Of a stretch of DNA of 64,000 nucleotides, positions 25,021 to 34,470 are shown one piece after another. The stretch comes from Bin18 sp965242795 (GTDB taxonomy: Bacteria > Desulfobacterota > Binatia > Bin18). Within the stretch, counting starts at the first letter, position 1; each line of letters opens with the position of its first letter. The stretch covers positions 1,426,001 to 1,490,000 of the forward strand of contig OZ251505.1 in the NCBI GenBank assembly GCA_965242795.1. Direction: 5' to 3'. A program made the translations under genes and the position numbers. The notes below the pieces were generated by a model. The model worked only from the letters and a program-made list of their open reading frames with translations. It was not told where the DNA came from and searched no databases.

Positions 25021-28000
25021 CTAGAAACTCACCTCTCCAGGCTCAGACCTACGTGCTTGCTTGATAGCCCAAATTCTATGCCATTTGTAAACCTGTTCTT
25101 CTTCTACGATGGCGAATCCAAATGTTTTCAATCCTTCCACAAACCTACTTCTGTCGTGATGCTCTGCCGGGTGCCAAATGATGATCTGGCCTCCCAATCT
25201 TAAGGTTCGATATGCTTCTGATATGTAATCAGCGATATTAGAACCCATCAATGACAAGCTGAAAACTACCGCGTCCAGAATTTCATCGTCAAGGGGGGTA
25301 TGAGCCATGTCGCAGCTAACAACGTGCGGACGAATCGCAACATGGTCCAAGGAGTGAACTGTATGAAGATCCCTCAATGCCGCTGTTAACTGTCCCTGCC
25401 CACAACCGAAATCTCCGACGACTGATCCTCTTGGAAGGTTCTTTTCTAAATGACGGATACACTCCAAACGTGGATTGACTTGCCAGGATTTTTCGAGATC
25501 GATCAATTTCGTGTGATAATAACACCACTCCTCGGTGTTTTCGGTCAAACGAGCATGTGTCTTGGAAGAATGCGCTCTATTCCATCGGGAGTTAAGACTG
25601 GCAAAGTCACCATAAGAGGCATACCGCCTCTCTCGCTCTTGACCATCAGATTCATCTAGCGGAACTTTGATCTTTCGACGTTCGATCTCCTGCAAACCAT
25701 CCCTATCGAGCCGTTCGAGCCATCCCATCCAATACTCGGTAGCTTTGTTCGGAGAGAGCCGGTCTCCCGTGTCTGGAATTTCACCGTCAACGGACGCTCT
25801 CGCTATGTCTCTTTTGTTTTCGATTCTCGACAGCCTGTGTTCACACCAACTCCAATCCTCACCGGTGCTGAGCACCGCATAGGTTTTCGGAATATGAATA
25901 TCGAGACTATCGAAGAGGAACCCTTCTCTGTCGAATCTCCCGATCGCTTGTTCGTAGTCGGTACTAGTCCACGGCAGAGAAGCGAAAATGATATTATTGC
26001 AGATCGACTGCAACCCATCGATACCCGTTCCGAGTGTTCGGATCGAAGCAATGAGAACGTCCGTCTCCCCTTCGATAAATTGATGGAGCATATTCTTGTA
26101 GTGGGCTTCGGTAGCTAGTTTCTCTTGTCCGGTAAAAATTCCAACCGTAAACCCTTCCTGTTCAATCATGTCAGCCAGATATGGAACGATACTCTCCACG
26201 TATTCCGTGAAAACGACCGTCTTCTTACGAAGGCATCGGCGAATGATCGGCCATCGGGCCTTCACCAAAACGGCCTCGATCTTTTGCGGATGTGGCGTTT
26301 TTCCAAGTTCCAGTAATTCTCCGAGATAAGGAGTCGCGTTCACCGGATAGATTTTCGGATCCCGAGACACTTGATGTTTTGGGACCATTCGGAAACCCAG
26401 AGTTGTGAACTGTCGGTATAACCTCATGCAATTTTGGATAGTTGCCTTAGTACCTATCTCTTTATACTCCTCACTAGTGACAAGCTCGATTAGTGACCTT
26501 CCTTCCTGAAGATTATTGACGACGGGTGTAGCACTCATGCCCAAAACGCGAGGGTTTGGTCTATTATCGGGAATGTCGGTAATCAATCCGGTCAAGAGCC
26601 TCCGTCGTTGCGGTTCCTCTTCAGGCTTCCGTTGTTTTACTTTGTGTAGTTCGTCGATAACGATGAAATCGATTGGATGATCGAGAATAAATCTCTTGAT
26701 TCGCCCTTCGTATCGGTTTTGGAACATTTCGTGATTGACCACGACGTACCGAGGGACATTCTGGGTCTGCCAAGAAATCTGCCAGCCAGATGGTTTGACC
26801 ATCACTTCTGACTGTGGGAATGTAGTGAGAATGGTTTCTTTCCACGCATCGACTGTTGCGTTGGGACAAGACACAACCGTCAGGTTCGCCCCGATCACTC
26901 GGCTGGCTAATACGGCGGAGAGGGTTTTCCCTGTCCCCGTGCCACTGAGATTCAGAACCCGCCCTTGTGTCAGCACCCGATAGGCGATCAATCTTTGCAT
27001 CAATTTTGGTTGACACGGAACTCCACGCAAGTCCCGAAAGGCATATCCTTGTGGAACAGGAAGTTGTGTACTACGAGTGTATTCCTCGATGAAATGGTCC
27101 CGGGCAGCTTCGCTGTACACATTCCCTGAATGCTTCGTCGCTTCGGCGAAAGCAGCATCCTCATCCTGAAAACATCTGTGCCAGAGTTTACCGGCAGCCT
27201 TTGCGATCAAAAATTGAACAGCCTCCCGGTCAGGGGATGCCGGAATGTCGGTTACTATATGGAGAGCATCCAAAGTTTCATTTGCAGTTGGAACTGGAAG
27301 AGCACCGTCTATATTCTCTCTATACTGGTCGTCTGATTGGCTTTCATCTTTACTCGGATAGTTCTTGCGCGGCACTGTTTTTCCAACACTGGAGAACGCT
27401 TCTTCTACGCTCTCGATTTCCGGGTCGAGCAAGGCTTCCACCAATTCATCTTTTTCTCCGTTAATCCATTTCTCGATTTCTTTCCAAGGGAGGAATCCTG
27501 ACTGAATAGCCTCGACGAAATTATCGAACGTTCTCTTCGCTCCAGTTCCGCTTATTCCCTGCTGCTCGAACAAAGTGTAAATCTCCGCCGACGACAAAGA
27601 ACTGATTGCATGGCCGAGAGATTTGACGAACGCCTTGATAAACGACATATTGCTTGTGCGGTGGTCACCCTTACGATAACGTAAACCGTATTTCTGAGCA
27701 ACATCATACCAGACTAATCTGGAACTGTCGTCGTAACCTACAAGAAAGTTCCTTAACCCAGCCCACTTGCTGCTAAACTCCTGGCACTCTTTCTGAGTCG
27801 GCATCACTCCCGGGTGTCCGTTTCTTTCGGCTAGCTGATGTAGGAAACGCTCCGCCCTCTCGTCCGTCCAGTATTGTCTGCCTCCGTCCGGCGATACCAA
27901 CTGGCCCTGATATCGTAGTCCGGCCAGCTTTGCTACTTTCGCCTGTCCACCGAAAAGAGTAATCGCACCACGGAGATCATTGCGCTCCTTTTCCACCATC

Positions 28001-29238
28001 TCTAATTGCATCGGCATCAAGTCTGGTTTTCCAAGTTCCCGCGCAAATTCTTTGACTTCGTGAACGACTTTCTCAATACTCCATCGCCAGGGGCTATTAA
28101 TCAACTCGTATTCTTTATCTAGGTCCAAATTTTCAGCAACTTCTACACGCCGATCTGGAGTCAAGGACCATCCTGATTGACTTGTGAAATGTTTTACCAA
28201 TCCGCGTTCGAGGCGTGGATGAAAATGCCGAATTTCCTCGTTTGGTGGCAGTCGGTTCTCATCCTTGTTCTGCGCGATCAGCGTTCGAATGGATTTTTCG
28301 ATCCAGTTTTTTGAATCGATATTGGTAGTATATTTCCGGTATCTACTGACTAATTGTCGGATTCGCTCCCTCGTTACTCCATAATGATTCCCTATCTGCT
28401 GTAAAGTCTCTCCCAGAAAACGACCATGTAGCATATCAGCATGTCGCCTATTCTTGAGTAATTTTTCCGCTACTTTTTCCAGTTCTTTGCGCTTCGTTCT
28501 ATCCCCCACGTCTGCTTTAGTATAAAGTTCAATAGGGGGGGTGAAAACGTCAGGAAATTCGGAGGCAAGGGTTTCTACTGAGAGGAATTTCTTCTTTGGT
28601 GGTATGATTTTTTCCTCAACATTCTTCTCCGGTGCTACATCTGGATGTTTCAGATGAGACCCGATCGACCGTCGGATTGTCATGTCCAACTCGATAGCAG
28701 TTTTGTTCCCTAGATTTCTAATTTTCAAAAATTGTTTCCAAGCATTATTTCCCGCTGCCAGATAGCCCTTTATGGTTTCTAATGGAAGCTCACCTCTTTC
28801 AGCCGCCTGGTTGATGCAACCCCACAATCGGAAAGAAATCGACGGTGTCCCCGTTGCATTTATAAGATCAACTATTTTCATGTCGACAGTTATTTCTCCC
28901 TCGCTAGTTACTCCTGTTGGCTTCCTTTGGTTCTTAGGTATTCGGTGATATGTTATTGGCCCCTTCTCCCCAAGACGGTTCGATATTTCTCTCAGGGCAT
29001 CGGCTAATAATTCGTCAATGATATGGCAAAATTGTTGCATCGTCCCCCCGCCTATACTTTTGATCTGCAAGAAGCTGGCTAGTGCCTTGTCCCAATTGTC
29101 CAGAATTTCCCCAACCGTTTCAAACGGTAACGTTTTCTCCTTTGCCGCTTGGTTGATGGCTTTCCCCAGTCGTGTATATTGCGGGTGGTGGGCCACGAGA
29201 TCGACAATTTTGATTTCTCGGATTTCGTTCCCTGTCAT
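25021..29238 (-). CDS. Giant SF2 helicase fused to Rrp8-like methyltransferase with N-terminal HhH repeats
   Basis: A 1405-residue protein in lower-GC DNA. Domains in order: two homologous repeats of about 72 residues (9-80 and 119-190), each KIVDL...INQAA...LPxET and ending in a helix-hairpin-helix like RpoA-CTD (FLKIRNLGNKTAIEL); a sigma-region-4-like HTH (TLQQIGNHYGVTRERIRQL, about 279-296); a long unassigned region; an SF2 helicase with Walker A GTGTGKT (about 765-771), DELH (about 860), GMSATP (about 900) and QAIGRFDREG (about 1100); and a C-terminal class I methyltransferase with VGDFGCGQG (about 1277) and SLSLMGSNIADYI (about 1330), the pattern of Rrp8. ATG 29238 follows GAAGGA. No partner gene is adjacent. 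A defence or nucleic-acid-modifying role is inference. Confidence 0.85.
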   Translation of the reverse strand: MTGNEIREIKIVDLVAHHPQYTRLGKAINQAAKEKTLPFETVGEILDNWDKALASFLQIKSIGGGTMQQFCHIIDELLADALREISNRLGEKGPITYHRIPKNQRKPTGVTSEGEITVDMKIVDLINATGTPSISFRLWGCINQAAERGELPLETIKGYLAAGNNAWKQFLKIRNLGNKTAIELDMTIRRSIGSHLKHPDVAPEKNVEEKIIPPKKKFLSVETLASEFPDVFTPPIELYTKADVGDRTKRKELEKVAEKLLKNRRHADMLHGRFLGETLQQIGNHYGVTRERIRQLVSRYRKYTTNIDSKNWIEKSIRTLIAQNKDENRLPPNEEIRHFHPRLERGLVKHFTSQSGWSLTPDRRVEVAENLDLDKEYELINSPWRWSIEKVVHEVKEFARELGKPDLMPMQLEMVEKERNDLRGAITLFGGQAKVAKLAGLRYQGQLVSPDGGRQYWTDERAERFLHQLAERNGHPGVMPTQKECQEFSSKWAGLRNFLVGYDDSSRLVWYDVAQKYGLRYRKGDHRTSNMSFIKAFVKSLGHAISSLSSAEIYTLFEQQGISGTGAKRTFDNFVEAIQSGFLPWKEIEKWINGEKDELVEALLDPEIESVEEAFSSVGKTVPRKNYPSKDESQSDDQYRENIDGALPVPTANETLDALHIVTDIPASPDREAVQFLIAKAAGKLWHRCFQDEDAAFAEATKHSGNVYSEAARDHFIEEYTRSTQLPVPQGYAFRDLRGVPCQPKLMQRLIAYRVLTQGRVLNLSGTGTGKTLSAVLASRVIGANLTVVSCPNATVDAWKETILTTFPQSEVMVKPSGWQISWQTQNVPRYVVVNHEMFQNRYEGRIKRFILDHPIDFIVIDELHKVKQRKPEEEPQRRRLLTGLITDIPDNRPNPRVLGMSATPVVNNLQEGRSLIELVTSEEYKEIGTKATIQNCMRLYRQFTTLGFRMVPKHQVSRDPKIYPVNATPYLGELLELGKTPHPQKIEAVLVKARWPIIRRCLRKKTVVFTEYVESIVPYLADMIEQEGFTVGIFTGQEKLATEAHYKNMLHQFIEGETDVLIASIRTLGTGIDGLQSICNNIIFASLPWTSTDYEQAIGRFDREGFLFDSLDIHIPKTYAVLSTGEDWSWCEHRLSRIENKRDIARASVDGEIPDTGDRLSPNKATEYWMGWLERLDRDGLQEIERRKIKVPLDESDGQERERRYASYGDFASLNSRWNRAHSSKTHARLTENTEEWCYYHTKLIDLEKSWQVNPRLECIRHLEKNLPRGSVVGDFGCGQGQLTAALRDLHTVHSLDHVAIRPHVVSCDMAHTPLDDEILDAVVFSLSLMGSNIADYISEAYRTLRLGGQIIIWHPAEHHDRSRFVEGLKTFGFAIVEEEQVYKWHRIWAIKQARRSEPGEVSF

Positions 29239-29439
29239 GCTCGTCCTTCTGCACCGATTTCTGTCGGATTCTACTGATCTTCTGCTCTTTCTCTCAGCGG
29301 TGCGTTTCGTGCTCGCACCGGGTGAGGGAAACATTTTCTGATTGACGGCCCCGTTTTGTCAACATGGAGTCCGTTGTCCCTTGTGCACCACGGAATGGAG
29401 CCATACAAGGACTGGTAGTTCGGAACAAGGAGGAAGCAG

Positions 29440-30297
29440 ATGGACGTTGGCGTTTTCTATTTCACGTCGGGCGAGTCCGCGGACCCGGCCATCGTCGCCA
29501 AAAAGGCGGAAGACCTGGGCTTCGCCTCGTTCTGGGTGCCGGAACATCCGGTGTTGCCGGTGCATACGACGACGGGCTATCCGGCTGCGCCGAACGAGCC
29601 GATTCCGCGCACGGTCGGGATCATCTCCGACCCGTTCGTGTCGTTGGCCCGTGCGTCGGCAACCACGACGCACATCAAGCTGGGCACCGGTATCTGTCTG
29701 GTGCCCGAACGCAATCCGCTGCTGCTCGCCAAAGAGATTGCCACGCTCGACCATTATTCGGGCGGGCGGTTCCTGTTCGGCATCGGGGCCGGCTGGCAGA
29801 AGGAAGAATGCGAGATCATGGGCGGCGACTTCCCTCGGCGCTGGACGCAGACGCGCGATTCCGTGCTCGCCATGAAACAACTGTGGATCGCGGACGAGTC
29901 CGAGTACCACGGCCGCTATTACGACTTTCCCGCGGTCAAGTGCTTTCCCAAGCCGGCCCAACAGCCGCACCCGCCGGTCATTCTCGGCGGCTCGGCCAAG
30001 AACGTGTTCAAGCGGACGGTGGAATGGGGCGACGGCTGGATGCCGGTGACGACCTCGCCGGACGAGATTCGACGGGGACGCGAGACGCTGAACGATCTGG
30101 CTACGCAAGCCGGACGCGACCCGGCTTCGATCTCGGTGTTGGCGTTCGGCCAGCCCGGGCAATTGCGCACGCGCGCCCACGTCGAGGCGTTGGAAGAAGC
30201 CGGCGCGGAACACGCCATCGTGTGGTTGACCAAGTTCCGCGAAGACGACGTGCATGCGGAATTGGAGGAACTGGCGGGTGCGCTGCTGGGCTCCTGA
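29440..30297 (+). CDS. LLM class F420/flavin-dependent oxidoreductase
   Basis: A 285-residue luciferase-like TIM barrel. Typical segments are AEDLGFASFWVPEHP, IKLGTGICLVPERNPLLLAKEIATLDH, and GGRFLFGIGAGWQKEE, the cofactor-binding core of the group that includes F420-dependent dehydrogenases. AAGGAGGAAG precedes the ATG. It is the first gene after the helicase insertion and begins a catabolic cluster whose next genes run in the opposite direction. The substrate and whether the cofactor is F420 or FMN cannot be read from the sequence. Confidence 0.88.
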   Translation: MDVGVFYFTSGESADPAIVAKKAEDLGFASFWVPEHPVLPVHTTTGYPAAPNEPIPRTVGIISDPFVSLARASATTTHIKLGTGICLVPERNPLLLAKEIATLDHYSGGRFLFGIGAGWQKEECEIMGGDFPRRWTQTRDSVLAMKQLWIADESEYHGRYYDFPAVKCFPKPAQQPHPPVILGGSAKNVFKRTVEWGDGWMPVTTSPDEIRRGRETLNDLATQAGRDPASISVLAFGQPGQLRTRAHVEALEEAGAEHAIVWLTKFREDDVHAELEELAGALLGS

Positions 30298-30340
30298 GCA
30301 GCGCCTTCGATGGGCCGACTTGAGAGGGATGTCTGACTAT

Positions 30341-30448
30341 TGTAGGGGCGACGCATGCGTCGCCCTTCCGGCATACACCCGTTGAACTCCGGCCGCTGAA
30401 TTTACGACACGGTACGAAGGGAAGGGGCGACCGGCCGGTCGCCCCTAC
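30341..30448. repeat. Two GTAGGGGCGAC palindromes
   Basis: TGTAGGGGCGACGCATGCGT followed by CGCCC at 30341-30365 and GGGGCGACCGGCCGGTCGCC (CCTAC following) at 30424-30448 are two palindromes of one family, also seen near 13056. They fill the gap between the convergent LLM gene and the DUF3237 gene and may terminate transcription from both sides. Confidence 0.7.
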
Positions 30449-30472
30449 GAATGGTCTTGCGAAGTGGGGGAA

Positions 30473-30928
30473 TCAGTCCGGCACGACGGCGTACACGCGA
30501 TACGTCACTTCGTTGGGCTTGAGCTTACCCTCGCCGACCGCCATCAGGTGGTTGAGCCAAGCGTAGCGTTCGTCGCCGGTCTCGAACTGCAACTGGGAGA
30601 TGAAATAGTTGTCCCCGAAGTTCGTCTCGCCGCCGCCCGCCAGCGCCTTGCGAATTCCCTCGGTTGCTTCCATGCGCGCCCGATACGTGACGTACACGGA
30701 CGCGCCGTCGTCACACTCGAAGACCGCACGCACGTCGAGCCGCAGGTTTCCGTCGGGGCCAACCAGCGCCCAGTCGGCCCCGCTGGCACGCACCTTCCCC
30801 TTCAGCCGCGGGCCCTCGAAATGGCCTCCGGTCAGGTCGGCCACGATCCGTTCGCCGAGCGGCCCCTTGCCCATGCTGACTGGCGTAATGAACGTGGCGG
30901 TGTAATCGCACAGATATTCCAGCTTCAT
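30473..30928 (-). CDS. DUF3237 family protein
   Basis: A 151-residue beta-rich protein of DUF3237. It opens MKLEYLCDYTATF and includes GPLGERIVADLTGGHFEGPRL with the family's GxxxGxRxxxPxxGGxFxGP-like pattern, then GADWALVGPDG and DVRAVFECDDGA. ATG at 30928 follows AAGGAGGGA. The function of the family is not known; members sit in aromatic and steroid-like degradation clusters. Here it lies 128 bp after an SDR gene and 1 kb from an amidohydrolase on the same strand. Confidence 0.85.
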   Translation of the reverse strand: MKLEYLCDYTATFITPVSMGKGPLGERIVADLTGGHFEGPRLKGKVRASGADWALVGPDGNLRLDVRAVFECDDGASVYVTYRARMEATEGIRKALAGGGETNFGDNYFISQLQFETGDERYAWLNHLMAVGEGKLKPNEVTYRVYAVVPD

Positions 30929-31056
30929 GTCGCTCCCTCCTTGCGTTCGTACTCTCCCCACGGTCCCCGAGTCTGCGGTCCTTGAGCTTGTCGAAAGGTC
31001 GAAAGGGCGAAGGGTGAAGGTCGGGGTGTCGTAGAGCGATGCCGCCCGGCCCCGTC

Positions 31057-31809
31057 TCATTGCGCGGTATAACCGCCGTCGAGCACCAGTTCGGCGCCGG
31101 TCATGTACGACGATTCGTCGGAGGCCAGGAACAGCGCCCCGTTCGCCATTTCCTCGGACGTGCCTTCGCGCCCGAGCGGCGTGGCTTGGGCGAACAGTTC
31201 GCGCGTCTCGGGATCGATCCCCTCGGTGACCATCAGCGTGGTAATCACCCCGGGGTGAATGGAGTTGGCGCGGATGCCGTCCTTGGCATATTCGACCGCC
31301 ACGCTCTTGGTCATGATTCGCACGGCGCCCTTGGACGCTTGATAGGCAGTTGCCGCACCGGCGCCGATGATGCCGGCGATCGACGAGATGTTGACGACGG
31401 ACCCGCCGCCCGCCTTGCGCATGGCGGGCACCGCGAACTTCATGCCGAGGAAGACGCCCTTCTGGTTGACCTCGGTGATCTTGTTCCACAACTCCAGGCT
31501 GGTGGCCTCCAACCCGGCCATGTCGAACACGCCGGCGTTGTTGACCAGCACGTGCAGCCCGCCGAACGCCTGCTCGCAGGTCTCGACGGCGCGTTGCCAG
31601 TCGGCCTCCTGCGTAACGTCGAGATGCAGGTACCGGGCGGTGCCGCCCGCGGCTTCTATCTCCCGGGCCGTCCGTTGCCCCTCGTCGTCCAATACGTCGC
31701 CCAGCACCACCTTGGCGCCCTCACGGGCGAACAGTTTGCCCTCCGCTGCCCCTTGTCCGCGTGCGCCGCCCGAAATCAGGGCGACCTTTCCATCGAGACG
31801 TCCAGCCAT
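31057..31809 (-). CDS. Short-chain dehydrogenase/reductase
   Basis: A 250-residue classical SDR. The Rossmann glycine motif appears as GGARGQG, with D62-type HLDVTQ, NNAG at VNNAGVFD, catalytic Ser in NISSIAG, and the YxxxK pair in AYQASKGA. The C-terminus SSYMTGAELVLDGGYTAQ is typical. The SGGARGQGAA variant at the cofactor loop is common in cyclohexanol and hydroxysteroid-type SDRs. It is probably co-transcribed with the amidohydrolase (upstream) and DUF3237 protein (downstream). Substrate unknown. Confidence 0.93.
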   Translation of the reverse strand: MAGRLDGKVALISGGARGQGAAEGKLFAREGAKVVLGDVLDDEGQRTAREIEAAGGTARYLHLDVTQEADWQRAVETCEQAFGGLHVLVNNAGVFDMAGLEATSLELWNKITEVNQKGVFLGMKFAVPAMRKAGGGSVVNISSIAGIIGAGAATAYQASKGAVRIMTKSVAVEYAKDGIRANSIHPGVITTLMVTEGIDPETRELFAQATPLGREGTSEEMANGALFLASDESSYMTGAELVLDGGYTAQ

Positions 31810-31873
31810 GTTTCCTCCTCAAGGTTTGCGTTGCATTGGGGGAGTCCCATATTTGACGGTCCCCCGGATCGTC

Positions 31874-31893
31874 ATTCCCGCGGAAACGGGAAT
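31874..31893. repeat. ATTCCCGCGGAAACGGGAAT palindrome
   Basis: A copy of the widespread GTCATTCCCGC...GCGGGAATC dispersed repeat, similar to the dRS3-type ATTCCC(N8)GGGAAT unit. Related copies lie at 55792-55811 and 55899-55918. Confidence 0.8.
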
Positions 31894-31968
31894 CCAGAAC
31901 ATGGATACCTGCTTGCGCAGAGCCTGCCCCCGGCTTGAACGGGGGGATGACGAGAAAAAACCGCCTTT

Positions 31969-33129
31969 CTACAGACCGTACACCTGCGCCGCGTTCTCGC
32001 CGACGATCTTCTGCCGCGTCTCCGCTGACATGGGCTCGATCAGTTCGCACAACTCGCTCATGTAGTTGTCGGGATGGTCGGGGTGCGGAAAATCCGACGC
32101 CCAGAAGAATTTGTCCGCGCCCACGAAATCGACCACGTGGCCGAAGGCTTTTTCGTCCGGGTCGCCCGAAATCCAGCAGTTGCGGTAGAAATAGAAGCTG
32201 GGTTTTTCCTTGAGGTGGCGGACGGTATCGCCGAGCGGGCTGTCGTACACCGCGTCCATGCGGTTGAGCAGATAGCCGGCCCAGCCCGCGCCCGACTCCA
32301 GCACGACGACCTTGATCGTGGGAAACCGCTCGAACAGGCCGTACTGGAACATGGCGGTGAACGCCTGCAGCGGCCCTTGCGCGCCGTGGACGTTGTAATG
32401 CCACAGCGCCCACTTCTGCATGTCCTTGAACCGCTGGTGAACACGCTTGGCCGGCGGCTCGCCGCTGGGATGGATACCGACCGGCACGTCGAGTTCCTGC
32501 GCCTTGGCCCAGAACGGGTCGTAGTTGGGATGCGCGTGCGAAATGTTGGTGGGGGTGAACGGCACGAAGAACGCACCCTTGCAGCCGGCCTTCACGGCCC
32601 GTTCCAACTCCCGGGCGGCCTCGTTGCCGTCACCCATCGAGATATGCGCGATCGGAATCAGGCGGCCGTCCGAGTCGGCGCAGAACTCGACCACCCAACG
32701 GTTGTACGCACGGGCGAACGCGGCTTGGAGTTCCAGGTCTTCGACGTCCTCGGTTTCCCACAGCAGACCGAGGCTCGGATAGATGATCGCTTTGTCCAGC
32801 CCCTCGCGGTCCATGCGTTGAAGGCGTTCCTTCGGATACATGGACCCGAACGGCGCCTCGCTCTGATAGGTGCGATCCGGGTGCGGCGCGGTTTCTTCCT
32901 GCGAGGTCTTGCCCATCGCGCCGAATTGGGCGAGTTGGCCCGGCTGCGAATACTTGGAGGGGCGGCCGTCCAATTCGAGCACTTCGAGCCCGTCCTCGTT
33001 CGTGCGCAGACGAATGGCGCGGTCACGGAACTGCGGATCGATGTATTTCTCCCAGGTATCGGGCGGCTCCAGGATATGGCCGTCGGCATCGACCGCGCCG
33101 ACATACGGAAACGTGGCGGTACTGGTCAT
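31969..33129 (-). CDS. Amidohydrolase 2 family protein
   Basis: A 386-residue TIM-barrel metal-dependent hydrolase or decarboxylase. Key parts are VDADGHILEPPDTWEKY (first metal site), VPVGIHPSGEPP (barrel histidine) and FFWASDFPHPDHPDNY (C-terminal aspartate). The group includes decarboxylases of aromatic catabolism. GGAGGACC precedes the ATG. It heads a minus-strand set with the SDR and DUF3237 genes. It is only distantly similar to the 23392-24549 protein, so the two are not a recent duplication. Confidence 0.9.
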   Translation of the reverse strand: MTSTATFPYVGAVDADGHILEPPDTWEKYIDPQFRDRAIRLRTNEDGLEVLELDGRPSKYSQPGQLAQFGAMGKTSQEETAPHPDRTYQSEAPFGSMYPKERLQRMDREGLDKAIIYPSLGLLWETEDVEDLELQAAFARAYNRWVVEFCADSDGRLIPIAHISMGDGNEAARELERAVKAGCKGAFFVPFTPTNISHAHPNYDPFWAKAQELDVPVGIHPSGEPPAKRVHQRFKDMQKWALWHYNVHGAQGPLQAFTAMFQYGLFERFPTIKVVVLESGAGWAGYLLNRMDAVYDSPLGDTVRHLKEKPSFYFYRNCWISGDPDEKAFGHVVDFVGADKFFWASDFPHPDHPDNYMSELCELIEPMSAETRQKIVGENAAQVYGL

Positions 33130-33267
33130 GGAAGGTCCTCCGTGTGGGTGAGACGTGGGGGGATTGGCAACCGTCCGCGGGGTGCCGCGATTGCCGGACG
33201 AGGGGTACGCGGCGTTTTTCTATCCCAGGTGTAGGACGGGGACAAGAGATTTGCAGGGAGATACAGG

Positions 33268-34326
33268 CTATCCGCAAGCCAGCGAGTAAACGTTCTGAAA
33301 CCCGGCCGGCAGCCGCGACCCGCGCCAGTGCGCGCCGCTGTCGTGCGAGGCCAACACCTGCCCCTTGCGCGTGCCGCAATAGACGAGCGCCGGATCGCGA
33401 CGGCTCAGGGCCACGCGCATCATCGTGCTGTCCACCGCGACGCCCCGCGTCAAACGGTGCCACGTCCGGCCTAGATCCCGGCTGCGATAGACCGATCCGT
33501 TGCGGGTCAGCGCCCCGGGGCTCAGCGCAGCGTACAAGGTGTCGGGATCGGTTGGCGCCGTCCGAACGTCGCGAGCATAGGCCAACGGCGACGCGCGCCA
33601 GATTTCCATCTCGGTCCATGTCTCGGCCCGGTCGAGGCTCTGGAACAGCCCCATCCGCGTAGCGAGAAAGACGGTCTCCGGCTGTACGGCACTCACCGTC
33701 ACGGCGTGGATGTCCAACATCCCCTCGGCATCGGTGTCGCTCAGAATGCGGCTCTTCAGATGATCGCGCTCGGCAAACTCCAGCAGCGGTTCGGTACAGT
33801 CCTGCCACGTGTCGCCCCCGTCCAGGCTGCGGATCACCCCGCCGACTTCCAGCCCGGCATACACGGCTTGGGGCTGCTGCGGGCCCGCGGCCAAGGCGGT
33901 GATCCGGCACGGGAAGCCCATCTCGACCATCGCGTCCGGAAGATCGATGCGCAGTCGCCTCCAATGCTCGCCGGCGTCCACGCTGCGATACACCGCGGCC
34001 GGCGCGGTTCCGCAATACATGACCCGCGGGTCATCGGGCCGAAACAGCAGCGACCAGACCACCATGTCGGGGTCGGGAAAATCCAAGGATCGCCAGTGCT
34101 CGCCTCGGTCCGTACTGCCGTATGGCCCATGCTGCGTGCCGACATAAACGATCTGCGGGTCGTCGGGATGGACGAGAATCGCCCGAATTTCGGCTCGTTC
34201 GGGAAGGCCGCGGCTCAAGATCTGCCAGGCGGACTCGCCGACAGCCTGCCGACACAGGCCGCTGGCCGGCGCGGCTTCCCCGTTGCCGGCGAACTGCGAG
34301 GCACCCGCGTACACGTACTCCATCAT
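33268..34326 (-). CDS. BNR/Ycf48-like beta-propeller protein
   Basis: A 352-residue protein built of repeats of the form YVGT/YCGT ... VYRSxDxGExWR, for example VYVGTQHGPYGSTDRGEHW, VYRSVDAGEHWRRL, VIRSLDGGDTWQDC and VYRSRDLGRTWHRL. These Asp-box (BNR) repeats fold into a sialidase-like propeller, but no sialidase catalytic residues stand out. No signal peptide is visible, which suggests a cytoplasmic sensor or scaffold. ATG at 34326 follows AGGAGCGGGA; an ATG at 34323 is adjacent. It is divergent from hisS. Confidence 0.8.
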   Translation of the reverse strand: MMEYVYAGASQFAGNGEAAPASGLCRQAVGESAWQILSRGLPERAEIRAILVHPDDPQIVYVGTQHGPYGSTDRGEHWRSLDFPDPDMVVWSLLFRPDDPRVMYCGTAPAAVYRSVDAGEHWRRLRIDLPDAMVEMGFPCRITALAAGPQQPQAVYAGLEVGGVIRSLDGGDTWQDCTEPLLEFAERDHLKSRILSDTDAEGMLDIHAVTVSAVQPETVFLATRMGLFQSLDRAETWTEMEIWRASPLAYARDVRTAPTDPDTLYAALSPGALTRNGSVYRSRDLGRTWHRLTRGVAVDSTMMRVALSRRDPALVYCGTRKGQVLASHDSGAHWRGSRLPAGFQNVYSLACG

Positions 34327-34470
34327 GTTCCCGCTCCTGTCTCCTGCCCCGGCTTTCGTCTGCTTAGGCAGGCCGAAGCGAGGATGCAACCCGACCGATG
34401 AAGGGATACCGGCTGACAGTGCGCGAGCGAAGCGGTACACTCCGTCCCCTCAACCGCACGAGGAAACCGT

